Notes: generated by a model not told the origin, from the sequence alone. Counted from the first letter of the stretch, positions 1 through 12,359 are shown. The stretch: 64,000 nucleotides of DNA from Linyphia triangularis (GCA_963978545.1 OZ021733.1:34763424-34827423); one strand, 5' to 3'. Program-made: numbers and translations.

Positions 1-1190
1 GAGAAAAATTATGTAATCATTTGATAAAATCAAGTATTAATTTACATTTGCGTAAAGTAACATTACGCATTTCCCCGGTTTTATATATAGCTGGAAATTA
101 CGGTACACATTTAGTTTCATTTCATCGGGAAAAGAAAATCTAAATCGATTAATCAATATTTGTTGTATTCTGTTCCGATAGTAATACATGAAACTTGACT
201 AAAATTCTAAGTTTACATTTTAGTTTTATTCCATCTTCAAAGATACAGATAAACTCACTTTAAAATCAAAAACTTAATTATTTAAATTTAAAATCTATAT
301 TTATTTGAAATTTTTTCCACTGTTCTCGGAGGGCGCACTATCCCGGTGGGCCAGGCCGAGCATGGTTGGAGCCAATTTGTAAGCTGCTCTAACCTCAGGG
401 TATTCGGCGAAAGAGTGAATTGTGCATTGCATGGGGAAAATGAGATGGGACCCCCTTCTTTTAACATTTCTTGCTGACTATCGGGATCCCTGACTAGAAA
501 TAAATATTTATCTATCTTTATCGATCGCCAATTTTGCGCCAAGCACAAAACTACAGCAGGGCCATCTGTTGGCCTAGATCATAACTCTTCAAAAATCTAA
601 ACAAATTGTTTTGCGGGGATATGTTTTTTTTTCATTGAAATGAAAATACATTTAACAAAATCTGTCTTTTTTTTATCTCAAAAATCTATTCAAATAAAAC
701 AAACACTCTCCCCAAAAATGTTTCATAAAAAAGTTTCCTTTTCATGTATACTTGAAATTACAGATTTTTGAGAGAGCCTGTTTTGTCACTAAAGTTACTA
801 AAGTTTTAATTTCTCCGGATTTGAAAATTTACGGGATATGCTCAGTCTATTAATCACCTAATAAGAGTAAATTTTTTTCGAAAAACGAGTCTTATAAGAT
901 TGTACCACTTTTATCAATCACCTAGTAAAATTCATGTTTCCTATTCTCCAAGTTAAAATGCACTTTAAATAAATTATATACATACCCGTTAAAACTATAA
1001 AAAAATCTATATTGAAATTAACTCATTCAGTAAATTATTTCGAATTCACGAAATGAATTAAAAAGAAGAAAAAAGTGCTCAGTTTTCTACATTTATTTTA
1101 TAAATAATTTATTATACTTTTTTCATCAAATTAATTTTTACCATTTGAAAAGGTACTATATGCTATAGTTAATATAACCACTTCTTGCAA
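1..1190. other. AT-rich stretch without recognisable gene
   Basis: I read both strands and found no convincing coding exon, RNA gene or terminal-repeat structure. The only open frame of note (about 86 codons, minus strand, 288-548) shows no family motif. The sequence is AT-rich with homopolymer runs. Confidence 0.5.
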
Positions 1191-1194
1191 CGAG

Positions 1195-1267
1195 TCCTGA
1201 TGGTCTAGTGGTAGGACGCCTTGTTGCAAACGCCATGGTCTGCGGTTCGAATCCCGGTGTAAGAAAT
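1195..1267 (+). repeat. tRNA-like head of a degenerate SINE (SINE-C)
   Basis: An A-box-like TGGTCTAGTGG is followed about 35 bases later by a B box, GGTTCGAATCCC, the layout of a pol III internal promoter. The flanks do not form a 7-bp acceptor stem and the T stem is imperfect. This is a tRNA-derived repeat or tRNA relic, not a working tRNA gene. Confidence 0.35.
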
Positions 1268-1647
1268 CCTCTACTTCCTGCAGTTGACCATGGATGTCTG
1301 CAATGATCTTCATAACCAATGTATATGGTACCCGTGTAAAGTTTTCATTTATTTTTTTAATTTTTCCCGATTTTCCAGGATTTTGTGGATATCTAATAAA
1401 CATCTATTGGTCGTCCATTGGATTTTGTAGATGCTAACTGAATGTCTTTTGGTCGTCTGCAATGTCCAGAGAAAATCTTATCGGTAGACATTGTGGAAGT
1501 ACAATGGATGGATAAAGTACAGCGTTTTCCGGGACATTTGACCATCCATTTGCCGTCTATTATATGTAAACGTATGCTCCAATAGATATCCAATTTTTTT
1601 AAAAGCATATCCAGTAGATATCTATTGGACGAGTTTTGGCTATGTGG
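1268..1647. other. Non-coding stretch with short repeated motifs
   Basis: It contains several variants of ATCTATTGG/CCAATAGAT in both orientations (about 1400-1640), so it may be part of a decayed inverted-repeat element. No gene was seen. Confidence 0.35.
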
Positions 1648-1955
1648 GATCTGACATAAATTAGACTTAATTTAACATAATTAACCAACTTAAATGTAAT
1701 TTAACAATCGCCACTAGATTTTATTTGAAATATGCTATATAGTATAAAATATCTCGTGTTACAAACACATCAATTGCTCTTTGAATCTTAAAACGGAAAG
1801 CGAGATTTTATCTCGATTCCTTGTGTTTTTTCGAAAAATAGGCTGTATGTCTAACTTGAAGGGACATTTTGACTGCTTTTTTACTTTTTTTTTAATTATA
1901 TACATTTTTTAAATCCGTTTTCATAACTGCGATCAATTCCCTAGCAGTGCTGCCA
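1648..1955 (+). repeat. Dispersed repeat R1, copy 1
   Basis: It aligns in the same orientation with 11669-11975. Both begin TCTGACATAAATTAGACTTA and both contain GAAGGGACATTT about 210 bases later, followed by a poly-T tract and CAATTCCCTAG. Element class unknown. Confidence 0.7.
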
Positions 1956-2806
1956 GACTGAAATTTACAAATTACCCTCCAACCCATACAAAAATACCCT
2001 AAAAAAACCCAAATTTTATAGGTGCGCCACCTAGTGAGATTAATTAGCATTACATATTTCAAAAATATATTTCTTATTAAAGTAATAATATTAGTTATTA
2101 ATTCAATAATTTTTAATTGTTTTTTATGGTTAATTTAATAGTTGATGAATTATTTTTTACGTTAATTATTTACTAACTAATTATTACTTTAAACTTTTTT
2201 TTAATTATTACTTTTACTAAATTATTACTTTAAATTCATTGCCATTAATAAAATAATATTTGAATTTGTTTGAATAAAAAACAAAAAGACACTGAAGCTT
2301 ACTTTAAATTAAATGAGCCATTAGCAATTTCTTTAATATACACTATTCATGTATTATAAATCGAATTGTAGCAAAATAAAATTCAGAAAATCTTCAAGAT
2401 ATGTTATTTTATTAAAATATTTGTTATTTTTAATTTGTCTTCTGTTAGCTCTGTAAATTTGTACAATAACAAACTTACATAGTTTTCGGTTTTTATTGAA
2501 ACTATTTAATATGAAACAGAATTCGGTGAATATATGTGATAAAAGCATGACAGAAGATTAAAATAAATGACAATTATAGCAAAGAAATTATTCGATTGCA
2601 TTTTGCTTCTTAAGTCGTTACTGAATTAATAAAAGAAAATAATGTTCGCTTCCGAATCAAGTTATTAAAGAATTTTAAACGTCAATATGTATTTTACTTG
2701 CACTTTTAAGTTACATCTCTTTTTAAAAATAATAATCTTGCAGTTAAAGTTGCATTATTTTTATATTTATCTACCATTTTCAACATCATTTCCAGATTGG
2801 TTGGTG
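1956..2806. other. AT-rich non-coding stretch
   Basis: Many short TTATTACTTTAAA-like motifs occur around 2080-2240. No coding region or element termini were recognised. Confidence 0.4.
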
Positions 2807-2990
2807 CCCATCTGATGGCTGTGTGGTTAGCGCACTGGTCATGCATGCCAAAAGGTGCGGGGTTTGAATTCCGGATTGAGCATGATGTTCGTTGTGGTTC
2901 GGAATCCACGTTAAGCTGTAGGTTCCAGCCTGATTAGCCGTCATTGTGCTTAAAAATAGGACGTTAAGCGTATAAACCAACCAACCAAAT
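2807..2990 (+). repeat. SINE-B, tRNA-derived retroposon
   Basis: A tRNA-like head (A box around GTGTGGTTAGCGCACTGG, B box around GGGTTTGAATTCC) is followed by a family body containing TTCGGAATCCACGTTAAGC and CATTGTGC. It ends in repeated ACCA units (CAACCAACCAAA). Related copies lie at 33147-33330, 35771-35948 and 39405-39566 (+) and, inverted, near 5549-5906, 13124-13290, 18978-19146, 34096-34268 and 63128-63275. Non-autonomous; it would depend on a LINE for movement. Confidence 0.75.
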
Positions 2991-3044
2991 TGTTTGCATG
3001 TCTTCTTTTTGTACTGATTAATTTAAACAAAAACAATTTGAAAG

Positions 3045-3168
3045 TATATAATAATTTGCAGTAATTGGCATTCATATAGTTAGGTTTAAATGAAGAGCGT
3101 AAGCAAATAACTAATAACAGAATATCTAAGGAAAATTTTCAATATTTTTTGGAAAGCAACTAATAATG
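3045..3168 (+). repeat. Local duplication, uninterrupted copy
   Basis: This segment (TTTGCAGTAATTGGC through TTTTTTGGAAAGC) resembles 3320-3395 joined to 4883-4920. The second copy is split by the element at 3396-4882, so this copy approximates the empty site. Confidence 0.55.
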
Positions 3169-3395
3169 AGTAGATGCATGTTTAAATAATTTTATTGGCT
3201 ATATTTGTACACAATAATAAAAAAGTACATTTAATCTTACAATAATTTTACGAATAAAACAAAATGATAAAATGGTTTTGCATATTCTATAAGTCAACAA
3301 AATCAAATTGAAAATAAATCATTATTTGCAGTAATTTATTTTTCATTTTGTTAAGTTTTAAATGACAAGCGTTAGCAAATAACCAAAGAATAACT

Positions 3396-4882
3396 ATAGT
3401 GGCTAGAAGGGGTAGTGTGCCTTTCCTATGATAAAGATTCATCTCCGGAGAGGACGAAATCCGGACCATGGCGCCGTAATCGCTTCCGATGCACGGAAGA
3501 GCGAAACTATAACGAAAGCAGAAGAAATCAATGAGGAGAAAAATCAGCCATCAGAATTAAATTCACGCATTGAATTACTTACAGAATATTTCTAGGGTGC
3601 ACATTTAAGCTTTTTTGGACTTTGCTTTTGCTTAATTAAATTGAAGCAGTTATCAAAGGCAAAAGATTATAAATATATGCATTAATAAGATGCAGAAGGA
3701 ATCCTTTAAAATGTGTCTGTGTAGAACACAATTACGGGGGCCCGATTTCCTTCTCGAAAGAATTGCATTGTGCAATTCTACAGTGAATATAATCAAACTG
3801 ATCCTTCCAAGATGATTTTAATTAGAAAAGACGAATCTTCTTTATTTACTGTGAATTTTTCACACATACCCATAACTTCAAAATACTCCATCCACTCAAA
3901 TACTCTCTCTATATTATATTTTTATTTAAAAAAAGTTGCATACCATCTGAAAAAAACTAAATAAAAGAGAAATAAAATAAAAGAAAGTATTGCAATTTCT
4001 TGAAGAATTTTCTCATCTGATTTTAATTGGAAAGGGAAAATCTAATCTTGATTGTGAATTTTTCACACGCACATGAATTCAATTAAAAAAAATAGCATAC
4101 CATCTAATTAAAAATAATTAAATACAAATAAATGAAGGTATTAAAATTTCATATGAAACTTTCCCACCAGATTTTAATTAGAAAGGAAGAATCTTGTTTT
4201 TTTATTGTGAATTTTTCATACACAGACATCAATTTAAAGAATTAGGAAGGGAAAATTTATGAGACATTCATCGACAAATTTGGAAAGATACACATTGAAG
4301 TAAATATTCATTAAATAATAGTATAGTACAATAAAAATTAATTTATACTGTTCTCCTCAACTTGAGTAGTTTCATACGTTTCCTTTTTTGTTCTTCAAAC
4401 TTATTGTTACTCTTCAAATAAAAATGCATCCTTGTAAGAACATAGAATTTAACAATTATTTTCATCAATTCATATTTATGTTATTTACATCCTACAAATG
4501 ACAAATTTATTTTGTGAAAAGATTCGATAACATCAAATGTTATGTCCCTGTGTAGGCTAGTTGTGCTGAGACTTTTAGTAAAAATATTTTCTAAGCAGCA
4601 AATAAAATCATGTAGTTACTTTGAGGGATACATTAAGCCACCCAAGTCGAATTCCTTTGTATGAGAAGACTTTATTATTTATTATACTTTAAATTATTTA
4701 AAGTATAAAAACCTCCAAAAATGTACTTGATTTCAATAGACAGAATCCGACAGAAGCAATAGTTGTTTGTAAACAATACAGCGGAGGCGATCGCAGTGCC
4801 TCTAGGGGTATTCGCCTGATTCGCGACGTATTTTTATCACTGCTCCAGTAAAGAAAGGCACACTACCCCCTCTAGCCACTAT
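3396..4882. mobile_element. 1.49-kb TIR transposon with 9-bp TSD, non-autonomous
   Basis: Termini are inverted repeats of about 30 bp beginning ATAGTGGCTAGARGGGGTAG. The flanks carry a perfect 9-bp direct repeat, AGAATAACT (3387-3395 and 4883-4891), which is the TSD length typical of Mutator-like elements. No transposase is visible. Inside are three similar units starting near 3811, 4017 and 4172 (GATTTTAATTRGAAA then TGTGAATTTTTCA). The Mutator-like assignment rests on TSD length alone. The element itself is clear. Confidence 0.75.
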
Positions 4883-5137
4883 AGAATAACTAAAGAAGAA
4901 ATTCCAATATCATTTGGAAAGTTAGCCCAATTAATCGATTAAAGTGGAAAGGAAAAAAGTCGAACCTAATAAATCATGTAGGCATTGCCAAAGACGTTAA
5001 TGATTCCATTCGTTAATATTATTACTTTGAATTTCTGAAACTTATTTTTTATATTTTACTTTGAATAAAAAAAAGCTAATTGGTTGACTCTTCCTTGTGG
5101 CATTTAACTGAATCTTATTTTTGTATTTTACTTTTAG

Positions 5138-5391
5138 TTATAGAAGAAGCTAATTGGTTGACTTTGCCTGATGATATTCACAAGCCAAATGGAGGATTTG
5201 ATGCTGTGATTTGCTTTTGAAACTTTTTTGCTCATTTATTTGATTTGAAGGGTGACAAATCAGACATCAAGCTAGCAATACAAATTTTCCATGAAAAGCT
5301 CAAACCAAATGGCTATCTTCTTACAGACTAAAGGAACTATGACTATACATTGAAACAAGGACAAACTCCTGCACATAGTATTTATTACAAT
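5138..5391 (+). pseudogene. GNMT middle exon, decayed upstream copy
   Basis: It is homologous to the exon at 18566-18811 and follows a polypyrimidine-AG acceptor. Translation gives the GNMT region from IEEANWLTLPDDIH to the end IYYN. Two in-frame stops interrupt it. One falls in the conserved LGNSFAH segment, which reads F-stop-N-F-F-A-H (about 5217-5219). The other is at the position of the histidine of DHRN (about 5329-5331). The donor is GTTAGT rather than GTAAGT. Unlike the downstream copy it keeps the full 3' end of the exon (254 nt) and so exits in phase 0. It lies upstream of the preceding exon (15477), so it cannot be spliced in normal order. Confidence 0.85.
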
Positions 5392-5548
5392 GTTAGTAAA
5401 GCAAACTATATTATTTCATGATTTCATTAGATATGCAATTGTAGATAAAAAAAAAAAAAAAAAAAACCTAGTGTAAAATACCGGCCCAAGTTCAATAATT
5501 CTTTCATTAACTTTGAAAGACCCTCTGAAGAAAACGTTTCTGTCTTTA

Positions 5549-5906
5549 TTGGTTGGTTTGTATCCTCAATGATTTATTTCTGTGCACAAAACCGATCAAA
5601 CGGTATAGTGGTTAGCGTGCTAGCTTCTAGACCGCAAGGTTGATAGGTTCGAGTCTCGTGTAAGGCATGGGTGTTTGTAAATGTATTTTGGCTTGTCAAA
5701 TGACTAATGTTTGGGCGCATTATAGCCTTCATGTTGCTGACGGCGCCAGATAATCTGAAAACAATCAACCAACCAATAAAGGCTAATAAGACCGTGAGCT
5801 ATAACTTAACTTAGATTTTGGACATCCGTACCAATCCCAGGATTCGAGCCTGGCACCTGAAGCATGAGAGATTAGAATGCTAAACGCACAGCCATCAAAT
5901 GGACCG
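5549..5906 (-). repeat. SINE-B (inverted), split by a SINE-A
   Basis: Read on the minus strand it has the B-box head (GGATTCGAGCC region), the CCAAAATCTAAGTTAAG body and the ACCAACCAA tail at 5549. A SINE-A at 5592-5775 divides it. The paralogous position at 18978-19146 carries the same SINE-B without the SINE-A. Confidence 0.7.
5592..5775 (+). repeat. SINE-A copy inside SINE-B
   Basis: It is full length, from the CCGATCAAACGGTATAGTGG head through the GACGGCGCCAGATAATCTGA tail. The paralogous site near 19018 lacks it, giving a filled/empty pair. The TSD is very short or unclear. Confidence 0.85.
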
Positions 5907-6690
5907 TTTCTCATCTTTAAATTTTGACTATTTACTCCAGGTGCTGTTACGATGTTTCAACGTTGTATTGCTATTTTGCAGCCCTTGCGTAAGAAAATAT
6001 GCAACGTAGCTAACAAATCAACTTATATCGATTATCCATAAAAAGGAATACGACTTAAAAGTGCGACAAGCTATATTTAGTAAATAATATTTTCAAATGC
6101 TTGGATATATAAAATAATAATAAACAGATTGTCAAAACATTTAAGTTTTGATAAAACTAAGGACTCACATAAGCTGACTCTTCTATTGAGGAATAAAACA
6201 TACTTTAACAAAACAATTGTACTATTACAAACAATTACATACTTTTTCTAAAGGTAATTTTTCCCATTAAAAACTGAAGTAAAATTTATAAATAATTTAA
6301 CTCATTGAAGTTTGTGAAAAAAGCTGTCTAATATAAACCTTCAGAATTTTTTTTACACAGCTTTATCTCAACCAAGTATAATGGATTTAGTAAAACTATT
6401 TGCTTAACATCACAGGTTTTTCGTGGATATATCATTATCATTGTATTAAATTATAGTATATAATTTTTATTCATTTGATGCCTTTTAAAGTTGAACAGAA
6501 TGTTGTATGTTTTAGGTAAAATTCAAGAAACGAAAGGAATTGGAAAAATAATATCCTAACTATATGGATACAAAACATTTTTGAAAACATAAATTCGATT
6601 AGATAGTTGATGTGTATGATAACTTTTATCACTTCTATTTCTATATCATTAAATTGTTACTTTTAGTCAATCGTTCGAAATCGTTGCTAG

Positions 6691-8453
6691 TTTTATCGCA
6701 GTTGAATACTATCTATTGATTTTATTTTTTCTAAATTTTTTTCGTAAGTTTTTCGATTTGTAATCGTATAATCAGTTTCATTTTTTTAAAATAGAATAAG
6801 AAACATTAAATTACGATTTGATTTTTATGCAAACAGTCCGAAGAATTCATGTTATTCATTCATTTTATATTTTTCCTATATGTACACGGGTTTCACCGCT
6901 ATTCTGTCACTAATGTATGAATTCAATTAACTTAATAATTTTTTGATGATGAATTAAGCCTCGGATACGGTTACCGCACGCGGTTTATGATAGATGTCTA
7001 AAACAGTCGCACCTTTTCGAGGTTATTTTCATCTCCATTAAAAATTAATATATTTCGTTTTCAAAGCTGAAACTGAAGTACTTTGAACTATTGCCAAAAT
7101 GTACGTGAAAATGAGTACCTTTAGTTCCATTTCAAGCACCAATTTCCATTAATAAAGAATTATTGGATAGAAAGATTGGTAGCAGTTTTTTAGATGATTT
7201 TTGTAGTGTGCTTTTTCAGAAGTATAAATTAATTTCACATGCACATACGAGTGCAAAGTACTTGTATATTTTATTCTAAAATTTCAAATGGAAATCTTTA
7301 AAAAAATCTTTTTATTTGACATTGAAAATTTATTTGCGACAAGCAAGTTCAATTAATTAGGCAATTGAATAAGTATCTCACTTAAAAGGCCTAAAAACTT
7401 GTTAACAACTCTTTTTATTTCCATATTTTGAAAGCAGTAGTAGGAGTAAGAAGTTTCTAAACACAAGAAATTTAACACAACGCTTTTTATAAACTTCCAT
7501 TTATATATTTTTCAAATTGAGTGTCTGAACATAGCATTGGTATGTTAAGTTACAATTACTTTTAAAGTTATAAAAATGTATCATTCTGTAGGATAAAAAT
7601 TGTACTTAGAACAAAAAAGGTTCGCTATATTATTTCATTTACATTACAGCTTATTAATTCCTTAACTTTCTGCTAATCTAAATCTTCTAGGAAACTAATC
7701 TAAGTCATCATCAACTAAATCTTGAAAAGGTGTTAGCCCTTCTAGTTTGATTGTTAGTTTTTTATAATACAAAAGCTAAGTTGGAGAAGAACGGTTTTTT
7801 TTTAATATAAAATTCAGTTTTACCATCAATTGTTATGGCTAATTTACTTAACCCAACCTTTGAATTCCTTAAAACATCAATTTTGAACTTTAAATAATCA
7901 CCTGATTAGTCAGTTTACTTCGTCATATGTTACAATCTTGCTTATTCATAGTATTCAAGTTCCTAAAAACATCTTACTTGATCTTTCAATTCAACTCTTG
8001 GGATTGGGTCAACTTCATGCAATCTCATTAGAAGCAATTTGTTGCGCTCAATTGCATTTTAATACTGAGGATAGAGAAATGTACAGTAAAAAACAGAGAA
8101 ACGAATTCGTCACAATAATTTTTCTTTTCAAAGTTGTTTCGTATCACTCCATCAGAGCCACCTCTCGATATTATCAAGAGAAAGTTGGTTTCTGTTTCGT
8201 GTCAAAATTGGGAATGGTCTCCTACTTGAAGAGGAAGTTAACTACTTTTCGGTTAATCGCAATACTTTACAGTTAGGTTGTAATTTTAATGATTTCGCAA
8301 CTTGCATGCGGGAGAATCATAACCGTTTTAGATAAAACCGTAATAAAATACAAATATTGAGAATAGATGGGAAAATGAATGTCGAGAAAATTAAAAATCT
8401 GATGAAAATTTGAATGTGTTTTTCTGAAATATTTTTGTGATATTTCAAGAATC
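6691..8453. other. Copy-1-specific non-coding stretch
   Basis: No counterpart exists between 19935 and 20045 in the other GNMT block, so this is an insertion in copy 1 or a deletion in copy 2. An open frame at 7938-8276 (112 codons) shows no known family or splice-site context. No other structure was recognised. Confidence 0.5.
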
Positions 8454-8461
8454 ATATAAAG

Positions 8462-9243
8462 CAGTGGCGTATCAATAGTGGGGATGATATTGCTGCAGCT
8501 CCCTCCTCCCGAAAACCAAATTTTTTTATTAAATTTCCAATCTTGGAGTTATTTACAAGTAGCAAATAATAACCTCGTTTGACAAACTTTACAAGTCAGT
8601 CATTTTCATCCTATGAAGAAACTTTAATGGCATTCAGAAAGCTGATACCAATAAACACAGACTGCAGAATTTCCTGCCATAGAAAATCTGGAGTTTTTTT
8701 TCTGAAAGAGATTATCCTGGGTTTTCAATTCGTCATCGAAGCAGAATGGGCAATGTGGAACATAAAATGGACCTCTACTCACATTTAGAAAAGTCATCTA
8801 CTGCCATTCTGTGCATTAGACCTGTTTCAATCGCAATTACTGAAAGAAGCTTTTCAATTTTATGATAATTAAATCGCATTTAAGAAATTCTATGAACGAA
8901 ATAAGGTTGAACGGACTGGGAATTTTGTCCATTCACAGAGACATAAAAATATCTGATGACATGGTTCTAGATAAAATTTAGAACAAAAAAAAAAATTAAT
9001 TCTAGAAGGTTGGACTTAATATTGTAAACAAGTAATTAGTAAGTTGAGTATCTCTTAAAAAAATCCTTCTTTGCTTAATTAGTTCTTCATTTATTATTCA
9101 AAAATTTAGATGAATTAAATAGTATGTCAATTAAGAAAACAATTTTGTTATTTCACTTTCATAAAACGCTCAAAACTTCCAAAAACAGTAGGGCTGACTC
9201 CGCCACCTCCCCCCTAGAAACGGTGTGTCTGAATATGCCACTG
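8462..9243 (+). mobile_element. hAT element, internally deleted
   Basis: The left end CAGTGGCGTATC and the inverted right end (CAGTGGCATATT on the complement) are typical hAT termini. The flanks are near-identical 8-bp repeats, ATATAAAG (8454-8461) and ATATAATG (9244-9251), seven of eight matching. It retains the C-terminal dimerisation part of a transposase. Confidence 0.75.
8830..8981 (+). pseudogene. hAT transposase C-terminal dimerisation domain, relic
   Basis: Pieces in shifted frames read ITERSFS, then a broken segment, then RNSMNEIRLNGLGILSIHRD and D-K-I-stop. This matches the conserved C-terminus of ZMYM/TTF-type hAT transposases (xERSFSkLKLIKxxLR…RLxxLxxLsIxxd). Two stops and a frameshift between the pieces make it non-functional. 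Open frame upstream (8579-8788) is probably the degraded remainder of the same protein. Confidence 0.7.
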
Positions 9244-9324
9244 ATATAATGCCACTGATTCCTTTAAGTGTATCTTTTGAGCGTATTGTTATATATTAAA
9301 AAAGTATTTTTTATTAGAGTGCAT

Positions 9325-9915
9325 AGACAAATAATTCAATACTATTAGTGTGTAGGTTTACTCAAATAATGCATGTTGATTTTGTTGGGATTTTCTGTGT
9401 TTCCATACTGAGTATACACATAAAAGACATTTTGACTTCAGTAATGTATATGAGGAAAAATCCGACAATGGTGATGCTTGATTACACTATGGACATATCT
9501 GATATTATAGGAAGTTTCGATTGCACTGATTCCAAATATACAAAGAAAGGAAGATATCATGGAACACCCGTGGAGTAAGTTAACCAATATTCTGTCACAA
9601 ATTATACAGTGAAAAAAATGGAAGTTTTAAAAGCTGAAAGTATTCAGGGTGACTCTTTTTAAATATAGATTTTTTTTAAAAGACAAATTCTTTGTAATCT
9701 TTGCGTTTTGAATATTTTTCTTACGTGTTTTTGCGGCACATGTTACTCGTGGACCTCGTGGTTTTTTCTTCTTTTAACTATCTAATCTATCACAAAAACA
9801 TTATCTTCTCTAACTGTCTGGTTTTAAATCGAACAATGAAGTATAAAAAATATTATCTATCAGTCAAAAAGTAAACTATCGTATTTCAACAGTTTCTACG
9901 ATAACTTTAAAACCT
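9325..9915 (+). repeat. Duplicated GNMT block, copy 1, right part
   Basis: It aligns with 20045-20637, from ATTAGTGTGTAGGTTTACTC through TCAACAGTT. It ends just before the (TA)n tract at 9930. Confidence 0.9.
9411..9574 (+). pseudogene. GNMT penultimate exon, upstream copy with lost acceptor
   Basis: The 164-nt exon reads SIHIKDILTSVMYM, then NPTMVMLDYTMDIS and KYTKKGRYHGTPV, open throughout and ending at a GTAAGT donor. It corresponds to the human GNMT segment ending in HMVTLDYT. The acceptor that reads ACAG in the downstream copy is ACTG here; the next AG would shift the frame by two. Apart from that the coding sequence looks well kept, arguably better than the downstream copy in the GRYHG stretch. 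Confidence 0.8.
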
Positions 9916-9926
9916 TGAATATATTT

Positions 9927-10187
<261 letters not shown>

Positions 10188-10189
10188 AA

Positions 10190-11668
10190 ATTTGTCAAAA
10201 AGCAAGAAAAAAAAATGCCGAAAAAAATTTGATATTATAGGAAGCACAGTTGGACAGTTACAAGGTTGCGCAGTTTACACGGCCCATAAGCCGCCCCTGA
10301 ATAAAAAAGTCGAAATATACAACTTACCTTCTAGCGGAAAAGTTGAATACTTTTCATCACAAGAACAGACTGGATAAATACGAACTCTTATGGCTTTGAG
10401 TTCTGACGCGAGAGGACGCTTTCAGCTAATGAAATTATGTTTGACTGTATACCAAAATGAAGGAAAAAAGATGAGCCAAACTATGAAGTTTCCTTGTTAA
10501 GTCTACGAAAATTAATCGTTGTAGCATCAGCATCCGATATGAGTTTCACCTCACTCTATTAAAACTAATTTAAATGTGATATTTCGCCAGGTAAGTAAAA
10601 TCGCGAAATTTTGCAATATATATCTACATCTTACTGTTGATCAATTAGTTTAAACTATTAGTAGCATTTTAGAAGACTTGTTTTCGCAAACTCATCTCGA
10701 AAAGCAGATTTTAGTATTTATAATATTAGTAATTTACATTAAAATAACTTATTTGATAAACAAATTTACTAAATTAAAATGATCCTATTTACTTTACAGA
10801 GACTACTTAACAAATATGTTTGGTACTTAATTTACGTTATGTTGGTTTTGGAAGTTATTTAGCATTATTTTTATTTGGGTAAAGAAAGCAATATATGAAA
10901 AAAAAAGAGATTTCCCTACTTATTTTATTGAACATATCAGTGTTATGAAACGATGTAATAATAAATATGTTAGTATTGTAGTTCTATATATTAATAAATG
11001 CCAATTAATTCAAAATTCAACTAATAAAATATACTGAATTCTAAGTACGGCAATGTTTTTATGTAGAAAATATGCGTCCGAAAATATGTGGGCGTTTTTA
11101 AATCTATTCTTTTTTTAAAAAAATTTCTTTATAAAAAATGTTTTCAACGGCATCTGGAGTAAGCTTCTAGTAAAACAATTTTTAATGTAATGTACATATG
11201 CAGTTCGATACACTTTTAATACATGAGAATGACACCATCCCCAAAACATAAAAAGTTTAATGTAATTTTGAAATCAACCATTTCAGTTTAATATTTTCGG
11301 AAAAGATCTAAAAAAGCTGTGTTTAACTTGATAGTACTTATATAAGTTTAAATTTTAACGAAATGTTAAAAAACGTAGACTTTGAAAAGAGAGAGAGAGA
11401 GGATGTGTTCCCAACTCATCCAAAACAATATTTTTATTTGTTATAAACGACATTTTTGAATCGATCGGGTGTTAAATTAAATGATAATCTTGATCTTATA
11501 AAAACAATTGCTGCTAAAACGTCGCTGTAATTCTGAACAACACTATCGACATATAAATACAGTTTTGTAGATAATGTTATCTAGATACTGAAGAAAAAGT
11601 TATTTTGAATATCAAATAGTTGAAATTGATTTAAATGTACAAAACTAGAAACTGAGTTGCACTATCTG
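10190..11668. other. Non-coding stretch
   Basis: At 10226-10241 the string TTTGATATTATAGGAAG echoes part of the GNMT exon ending at 9574, but nothing after it is GNMT-like. A (GA)n run lies at about 11389-11401. No gene was recognised. Confidence 0.5.
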
Positions 11669-11975
11669 ACATAAATTAGACTTAATTTAACATAATTAAC
11701 CAACTTAAATGTAATTTAACAATCACCACTAGATTTTATTCGAAATATGCTATATACTATGAAATATCTCTTTCATTGGTAACCTTCTTCGCATTCCCAA
11801 ATATCAAAATGGTATCGAGATTTCATCTTGAAACCGTGTGCTTTTATGAAGAGTAGGTTGTTTGAACAACTTGAAACCTTGAAGGGACATTTGGATTGCT
11901 TTTTTACTTTTTTTTAATTATAAAGTACTTTAAACCCGTTTTTATAACTGCGGTCAATTCCCTAGTGGCAGCAAT
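11669..11975 (+). repeat. Dispersed repeat R1, copy 2
   Basis: Second copy of the repeat at 1648-1955, in the same orientation. The match stops after CAATTCCCTAG. Confidence 0.7.
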
Positions 11976-12346
11976 GACAGTTTCTTAACTGCACACAAAT
12001 GCAACCAATCTTTTTCCTCCTGCATGAGAATCTATTTCTGGCTGTGGGGGAGGTTTTGATAGTTATGGTACGCATGCCGTTTGCGAAATCTTAGATGGTG
12101 TGAAATAAACGAAAAAAAATTGTTTGTTTACGCTTTTTAGAAATGTGTTGGTGCATTGGATATCAGTTTATTATGGTTATAAAGACGAATAGAATAGAAA
12201 TGCATCATTGGATTAAAATATTATTTTGCATTTTTATCGAATTAGATAGATAGAGATTAGATTGAAGTTTATTTTGTAGTTCTTAAAGTTGTATTTTAAT
12301 ATAATTAGTTACCTTTCTTAAGGTTTCTTTTAAATACCAATGAATG
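11976..12346. other. Non-coding stretch
   Basis: AT-rich sequence between repeat R1 and the SINE-A composite. Nothing was recognised. Confidence 0.4.
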
Positions 12347-12359
12347 CTAATCGAGTTTC

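Larger units (their letters stand above)
4985..6690 (+). repeat. Duplicated GNMT block, copy 1, left part
   Basis: It aligns nearly continuously with 18415-19935, including intron sequence on both sides of the GNMT exon. Similarity begins sharply at GCATTGCCAAAG and fades after CGAAATCGTTGC. The two copies differ by the SINE-A at 5592-5775 (present only here), small indels and many substitutions. Confidence 0.9.

Noticed and set aside
7938..8276. 112-codon + strand open frame
   Set aside because: No recognisable motif, no splice context and ordinary AT-rich sequence. Length alone is not convincing.
10192..10377. Possible GNMT-related exon after the TA tract
   Set aside because: Only TGATATTATAGGAAG matches the GNMT exon. 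The remaining translation is not GNMT-like.
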